From positions 1-36,234 of the forward strand of contig JAWQRM010000039.1 in assembly GCA_033557675.1 (NCBI GenBank): a DNA stretch of 36,234 bases. Reading direction: 5' to 3'. Source of the DNA: Coptodactyla brooksi (taxonomy: Eukaryota > Arthropoda > Insecta > Coleoptera > Scarabaeidae). Both the position numbers and the translations under genes were made by a program. The notes below the pieces were generated by a model, which was given only the letters and a program-made list of their open reading frames with translations, was not told the origin of the DNA and did not search any database. Shown piece after piece: positions 32,341 through 36,234 of this stretch (position 1 is its first letter; each line of letters opens with the position of its first letter).

Positions 32341-32580
32341 TGAAAAATCAGCCATTGCCGAACATGCCCACAAAAACATTGACCACAATATTAATTATAA
32401 AAGGACCGTTATACTGCACAAAACTTCGCATTACTATAAAAGACTACAGCATGAAACAATTGAAATTCATGTTAATAATTTTAACAAAAAGGAAGAAGTC
32501 TTAAAAGTAAATGGAGTTTGGTTCCCGGTTCTAAGAAGGATAACGACGAAGCCGTACTGGCCTGAATTTCTGTAAACAGA
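32325..32580 (+). pseudogene. Penelope-like GIY-YIG C-terminal fragment
   Basis: Reads KFGQCEKSAIAEHAH, NIDHNINYKRTVIL, YYKRLQHETIEIHVNNFN and VNGVWFPVLR: the second half of the Penelope GIY-YIG domain (SAIAEH, catalytic glutamate region in ETIEI) and the final W-P-L. In an intact element it would follow the RT on the same strand, but here the neighbouring RT (31990-32340) is on the other strand. Confidence 0.85.
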
Positions 32581-32822
32581 CATATACGTCTGTCTGAAAG
32601 CCTACATCAATTTATAATATTGTGTATGTTAATTTAGGTGTAGTTTTCAATTGAACAAAATGAAATAATTACTTAAAGAAAACAATAAAACAAATGTATT
32701 GTTAAAACTATTCAATCATTTTTGCCAAAATAGTTGGGAAAGCAATACATAATGTATATCATATTAAACTGTATAATAACACCAGCTATTTAGATAGTAC
32801 AGTTCTTTCAGAAACATCTAAA

Positions 32823-33240
32823 TGCCAAGTGACCGTAACTGATTAGGCAACCAAACTTGCAGTATGGTAATCATTAAAATAAAACACTGTAACTCCCAAA
32901 TTTGAGAAAGTCAGCGGTATAAAAAAAATAATTTACTGTTAAATAACTGGAAAAGAAATATTCCTTATTATCAAAGCGTATTAACATTGAATTCTGTGCT
33001 ATTAAACAATGTGAAAATTGTATATTTGTTAATTATAAAAGCTCTCTGCATTTGCTGTGGCTAATCTAAAACACGCGTTCGTAAACGTCCAAGTTTGAAA
33101 TGTCAAGATCTGGTTACTTTTTAGTGACACACATAAAAATATTACAATACTAAAAACCACCCAAAAAACAAATGCTTAGAACAGAAATCTGCATTTGATC
33201 ACGTGGAACTTGGACATTTCCGAAAGCCCAATATATACGC
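32823..33240 (+). repeat. repeat R copy 2 (uninterrupted, empty site)
   Basis: Contiguous copy of the repeat split at 15561/20177. The TA at 33000-33001 corresponds to the insertion site of element B. From CTGATTAGGCAACCAAACTT through GGACATTTCCGAAAGCCCAA it matches both parts of copy 1, with one extra segment at about 33040-33090 (CGCGTTCGTAAACG). No open reading frame of note. Confidence 0.85.
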
Positions 33241-34139
33241 AGCAACTTGAGAAATGCAGTATACATATGCACAGTTATACGCACTATTATTGTTATATTT
33301 ATGGTTTGTATAATAGATACTGCACTACGTTCATGTTAATGTGTTTGTCTGTTGATAAGGATTTAAAACTTATAAATAGAATATAATAAACCTTAACATT
33401 CAAATGATTTTTGCCAATGTCTAATGACCAATGTCTAATAATGCACGTTATTAATGTTAATAATTTACATGTTAGTCATGCTGCATGCAACTACAAACAA
33501 CAGCAACAATGTTTTATGAAAATAGTTCTTATAGCAATATGTGTGCACATGGTTGTCTAACTGATAGGTTCATAAATCTCTGAAATTGCTGAAATTTCAG
33601 GAACCTATTTATACTTATGCAGTACATATTTTTTTAATTCACAGCTTTGACTATTTAATAAAAACAAGATTGAGTTTTCAACATGAGATAATAAGTTTCC
33701 CACCTCAATTCAGTGCAATACTCTTAGAATATTATTATTAAACTGATACATTGACGGTATAATACAATAATATAATGATGGAAACATTGTACTAAGGAAG
33801 ACCAAAGACAAAATTCGTACTATAGGATGATGCGGAACACTTGATAACTCAATAACGTGTATATAACGTCTATAGTACGAATTTTGTGTTCACATTAGCG
33901 CGATGTTTCAATTATATAGTGTTTATGTTATCGAGTGTCTGCTGCAACTGTTTTTGTTTTTTTTTTATTAAAAAAATGTTTTTTTAAAATCGGTAAATTA
34001 ATCTATAGTAGCAATATTATATTTATTCTATTCATTTTTGTTTCTTTTCCAGTTAGGAAGGGGATGCTTTAGATAATAATATACGAGTATAATAATAATA
34101 CGAGAATTATTGAAAACTTCAATATGTTTATTTCTGGTT
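33241..34139. other. sequence without recognisable gene
   Basis: No gene was recognised. It contains the inverted repeat at 33808-33887 and an A/T-rich stretch with long T and A runs around 33955-33990. Confidence 0.5.
33808..33887. repeat. 17-bp perfect inverted repeat with 46-base loop
   Basis: ACAAAATTCGTACTATA (33808-33824) and TATAGTACGAATTTTGT (33871-33887) are perfect complements. A structured RNA or a small foldback repeat is possible; no further pairing near the loop was found. Confidence 0.75.
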
Positions 34140-34560
34140 AATATATTTTACAGTTGGCGATGGCTCTATAATCCCTACAGAGTCCTAGCCTCCTGTAACA
34201 TTCGCCTCCAATCTTCTGTCTTGAGTATCTCTTCTCCAACTGTTGGTATTAATAAATTCTCTGGAATCTTCTTCTAGCATGTTTTCCCCATCTGCTTCTT
34301 GCTCCATTTGTTGGCTGTACTCCCTACATCTTTCTATTAATCACTTTCTTTCGTAGTTTCTTGTTCTTCATTCTAGCCACATGACTGTCCTATTGCAATT
34401 TTTGGATTTTGATGTATTAAAATCTAAAGGAGGTACTGGTACAGCTTGAAGTTACTAGTATATCTCATTCTCCACAAGTTGTTTTCCTACGCTGGACCTA
34501 ATATGTTTATCAAAATTTTTTCTTCGAAAATATCGATGGTGTTGACTGGTTTTTGAATGA
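34140..34560 (-). pseudogene. LINE reverse transcriptase C-terminal end (family 3), degenerate
   Basis: On the minus strand, across frame changes: FEEKILI (like RKILRKIFGP), LWRMRYTSNFKLYQYL (like WRIRYN-ELY-L), DSHVARMKNKKLRKKV (LGHVARM motif, about 34390-34345), a K/R-rich GRP-RW-like segment, and VGEEILKTEDWRRMLQEART (in part; W-R-L-EA-T end, about 34245-34180). This is the common C-terminus of several insect LINE clades. Stops and frameshifts make it a fossil; upstream RT motifs are not present. Confidence 0.7.
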
Positions 34561-34564
34561 GGAT

Positions 34565-35157
34565 CCATGCTTTACTCAATTGAATAATAGCCATATATAC
34601 TAGAATAAATGTCCAAATAAGCGCGCAAAGTACTGTATCTCGGAAACTACTCATTGTATCGATTTGCGGTAAAAATATTTACAACTAAAGTGGCTAAAAG
34701 AAAATCTAGGAAATTATTTTCAGGTTTCTAAGATGGCCACTGGAGGGCGTAACCTCCATTTTGAATTTAAAAATGTGATGTTTCTTGAAATTACGCCCTA
34801 TTAAGGTAATAAAAAAATAAATGCTTTTTAAAGCTGAGATAAATTCGAGTCTGTTTTGTTAAACACTTTTTGCCCTATCTCTAAATGTAAAGTGGTGGAG
34901 GTGTTCAAATGTTTGTATAAATAAACATCTGTAAAATCAAAACGACTGAAAGCATTTCAACAAACTTAGCGCCGTTGAAAGGAGCTTTTCTTGAACAACG
35001 AAAGCTACCTTATTTGTGGTGATTTGTAATTTGGTATGTCGCCACTAGAGAGCATTTATCGATATTACGGCTGAAATCGCAAAATTTCTTTAAAAAATTA
35101 AATCTATTGGTATTAATTATAAGTAAATATTTACTTTAATTAGCCATGAGAAAAATA
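34565..35157. other. sequence without recognisable gene
   Basis: Contains a GGAGGGCGTAACCTCC hairpin-like motif near 34743-34758 and other moderately GC-rich patches that may belong to an old repeat. No gene was recognised. Confidence 0.45.
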
Positions 35158-35235
35158 GACCGCTGAGCAGGATTTGAATCTGCGACCTTTTGGTTTCACG
35201 CCAAATGCTCTTACCTACTGAGCCATACAGGGGTC
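35158..35235 (-). repeat. tRNA-like sequence, complete cloverleaf-like (SINE head or tRNA pseudogene)
   Basis: The minus strand reads CCCCTGTATGGCTCAGTAGG, TAAGAGCATTTGGCGTGAAA, CCAAAAGGTCGCAG, ATTCAAATCCTGC, TCAGCGG. A box GGCTCAGTAGG and B box AGATTCAAATC fit RNA polymerase III promoters. The D, anticodon (TTTGG/CCAAA) and T stems (GCAG/CTGC) pair and five of seven acceptor pairs form. Anticodon position reads TGA, but the invariant T33 is G. Most likely tRNA-derived SINE material. Confidence 0.7.
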
Positions 35236-35266
35236 CTTCCGCTCTTTGGAAAATCTTCCTCTTGTA

Positions 35267-35315
35267 GACCCCTGCATAGCTCAGTAGGTAAGAGCATTTG
35301 GCGTGAATCCAAAAG
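35267..35315 (+). repeat. second tRNA-like 5' half, inverted to the first
   Basis: GACCCCTGCATAGCTCAGTA, GGTAAGAGCATTTGGCGTGA, ATCCAAAAG: 46 of 49 bases are identical to the 5' half of the tRNA-like unit on the opposite strand at 35187-35235. The T-arm half is missing. With a 31-base spacer the pair forms a long stable hairpin. Confidence 0.85.
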
Positions 35316-35380
35316 TTATTATGCATTTGTTTTATCTTACATGGCCTGCTACTTATTATATACTTACTCGTACCTATACA

Positions 35381-35972
35381 GGGTGTCTGCTGTAAAATTA
35401 GCAAACTTAAAACCAGAGCTAAATTAAGTCAAACAGAGAAGAAAAGTTTTGTACCAGTTTGCCATCTGAACAACAATCTTTTAGATATTAAAAATTTAAA
35501 GTGAGCAAATGAGCGGCGTGGGAAGCACGCTAGCCTGTAGCACGGCCCGCGTGCCCCTCTCACTGTGGTGCGCAGCGAGCAGAGAGCCAATAAACGAACA
35601 AGCGATTACAAATGCTTACGAATCATTTCATATCCATGGAGAGGACAACAATTTTTCGGCGCGAAGAACATCAAATTTCCGATTACTTGATTAATAATGT
35701 AATGGGTAATTAATGTAAATAATAAACTGTTCGTAAGCATTTGTAATCGTTTGTTCATTTGGTGGCTCCCGCGCTTGCTGCGCGCCAGAGGGAGAGGGGC
35801 ACGCGGGCCGAGCTACAGGCTAGCTTTAGTCCCAAGCCGCCCATTTACTAGCATTGAATGTTTAATATCTAAAAGACTGTTGCTCAGACAGCAAAATGGT
35901 ACCAGATTTTCTCCTCTGTTTGACTTAATCTATCACTGATTTTATGTTTGTTAGTTTTACACCAGAATTGTA
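35381..35972. mobile_element. foldback (long inverted repeat) element, about 590 bp
   Basis: Left arm 35381-35623 and right arm 35730-35972 are inverted copies. Landmarks in both: TAAGTCAAACAGAG, AGTCTTTTAGATATTAAA (or near), AGCCTGTAGC, CGGCCCGCGTGCCCCTCTC, ACGATTACAAATGCTTACGAA. The loop is about 105 bp, AT-rich. The arms contain an unusually GC-rich block (about 35510-35595 and 35765-35835). The outer end at the left is TATACAGGGTGTCTGCTGTAA. No transposase inside; a non-autonomous foldback/MITE. Confidence 0.88.
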
Positions 35973-36131
35973 GGTAGGCAACACATTTCTGCCTATGTTA
36001 CCTTGGTTGCATAACCAGTAGGTAGGCAACCTAGCAAAATCCATTGATTTTCTCATTAAATATTTCACCGATACTTTAGGTTAGGAATAAAATATCGAGG
36101 CGCAACAAATGTGTTAATGTAACTATAATAG
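35973..36131. repeat. short spacer with repeated GTAGGTAGGCAAC
   Basis: GTAGGTAGGCAAC occurs near 35970 and again near 36020. No gene was recognised. Confidence 0.6.
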
Positions 36132-36234
36132 GTAGGCTGAAAAGTTCGTAGGCTGACACATAGATGGCGCTACTAGTATTAAATCCATATGATTTTTAGT
36201 TAGCCCTAGCCTTCAAAAGATATGTGTATAAATT
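36132..36234 (+). mobile_element. 5' end of a mariner element, cut by window edge
   Basis: After TA comes GGCTGAAAAGTTCGTAGGCT, GACACATAGATGGCGCTACT, AGTATTAAATCCATATGATT, a terminal and subterminal sequence of the kind found on insect mariner elements. The coding region would lie to the right of the window. It belongs to a different mariner family from the broken copy at 21225-22170, judged by absence of this end there. Confidence 0.65.

Noticed and set aside
33808..33887. microRNA precursor
   Set aside because: Only 17 paired bases with a 46-base loop; the stem is too short for a convincing precursor.
35158..35235. Functional tRNA gene
   Set aside because: T33 is not kept, two acceptor pairs and one T-stem pair fail, and a near-identical partial inverted copy lies beside it, so repeat-derived sequence is more likely.
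35117..35404. 95-codon minus-strand open frame
   Set aside because: It is a reading through the tRNA-like repeat (the A- and B-box regions).
35509..35939. Open frames in the GC-rich arms
   Set aside because: Both arise from the inverted arms of the foldback element and read different frames of the same DNA.
1..36234. CRISPR arrays, operons, bacterial promoters or rRNA genes
   Set aside because: Nothing of this kind was seen; splice sites and transposon types show that this is animal nuclear DNA.

Overview
This is an AT-rich insect nuclear DNA window. Evidence for this is a spliced animal gene, Tc1/mariner, piggyBac, Penelope-like and LINE elements, and tRNA-derived repeats. There is no bacterial gene organisation. 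The species cannot be fixed; a TE-rich insect genome such as a beetle's is plausible.

The only host gene I can support is Atg13, the HORMA-domain subunit of the Atg1/ULK autophagy-initiation complex, on the + strand. Exon 1 (14781-14933, ATG to GATTGG|GTATGT) joins in phase 0 to exon 2 (25746-26287, tttag|TTTAAT to GAACT|GTAAGT). Together they encode about 180 codons of HORMA domain plus the start of the downstream linker. The C-terminal exons were not found, so intron 2 probably runs off the right edge.

Left part (1-14.3 kb): a broken Tigger/pogo transposase (1-653, minus); an unidentified decayed coding island (3778-4630); a decayed Penelope-like element (about 4990-6560) with inverted terminal repeats carrying hammerhead-ribozyme-like cores; a broken copy of a repetitive PIN/FEN1-like gene family (9650-10915); and a degenerate GGGTT/TTAGG-like pentamer tract (12493-12643). 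Most of the rest is featureless AT-rich sequence.

Intron 1 of Atg13 (10.8 kb) is a nest of mobile elements. An unclassified repeat R was split at TA by a palindromic Tc1-like element (B). B took a piggyBac insertion at TTAA, and the piggyBac reading frame was then split at TA by a second palindromic Tc1-like element (A). An empty-site copy of R (32823-33240) and the continuing piggyBac frame show the order of events directly. Further right in the intron lie a broken mariner, a Penelope-like 3' half with GIY-YIG domain, and an inverted partial copy of R, so that a long inverted repeat spans the intron.

Intron 2 and beyond (26288-36234) holds Penelope fragments, one of them rearranged head-to-head, three LINE fragments, a DDE transposase tail, short hairpins, tRNA-like sequences including a near-perfect 49-bp inverted pair, a roughly 590-bp foldback element, and the 5' end of a mariner at the right edge.

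No intact autonomous transposon is visible. All TE reading frames carry stops, frameshifts or deletions. Family assignments are from recognised motifs by eye, with no database search.
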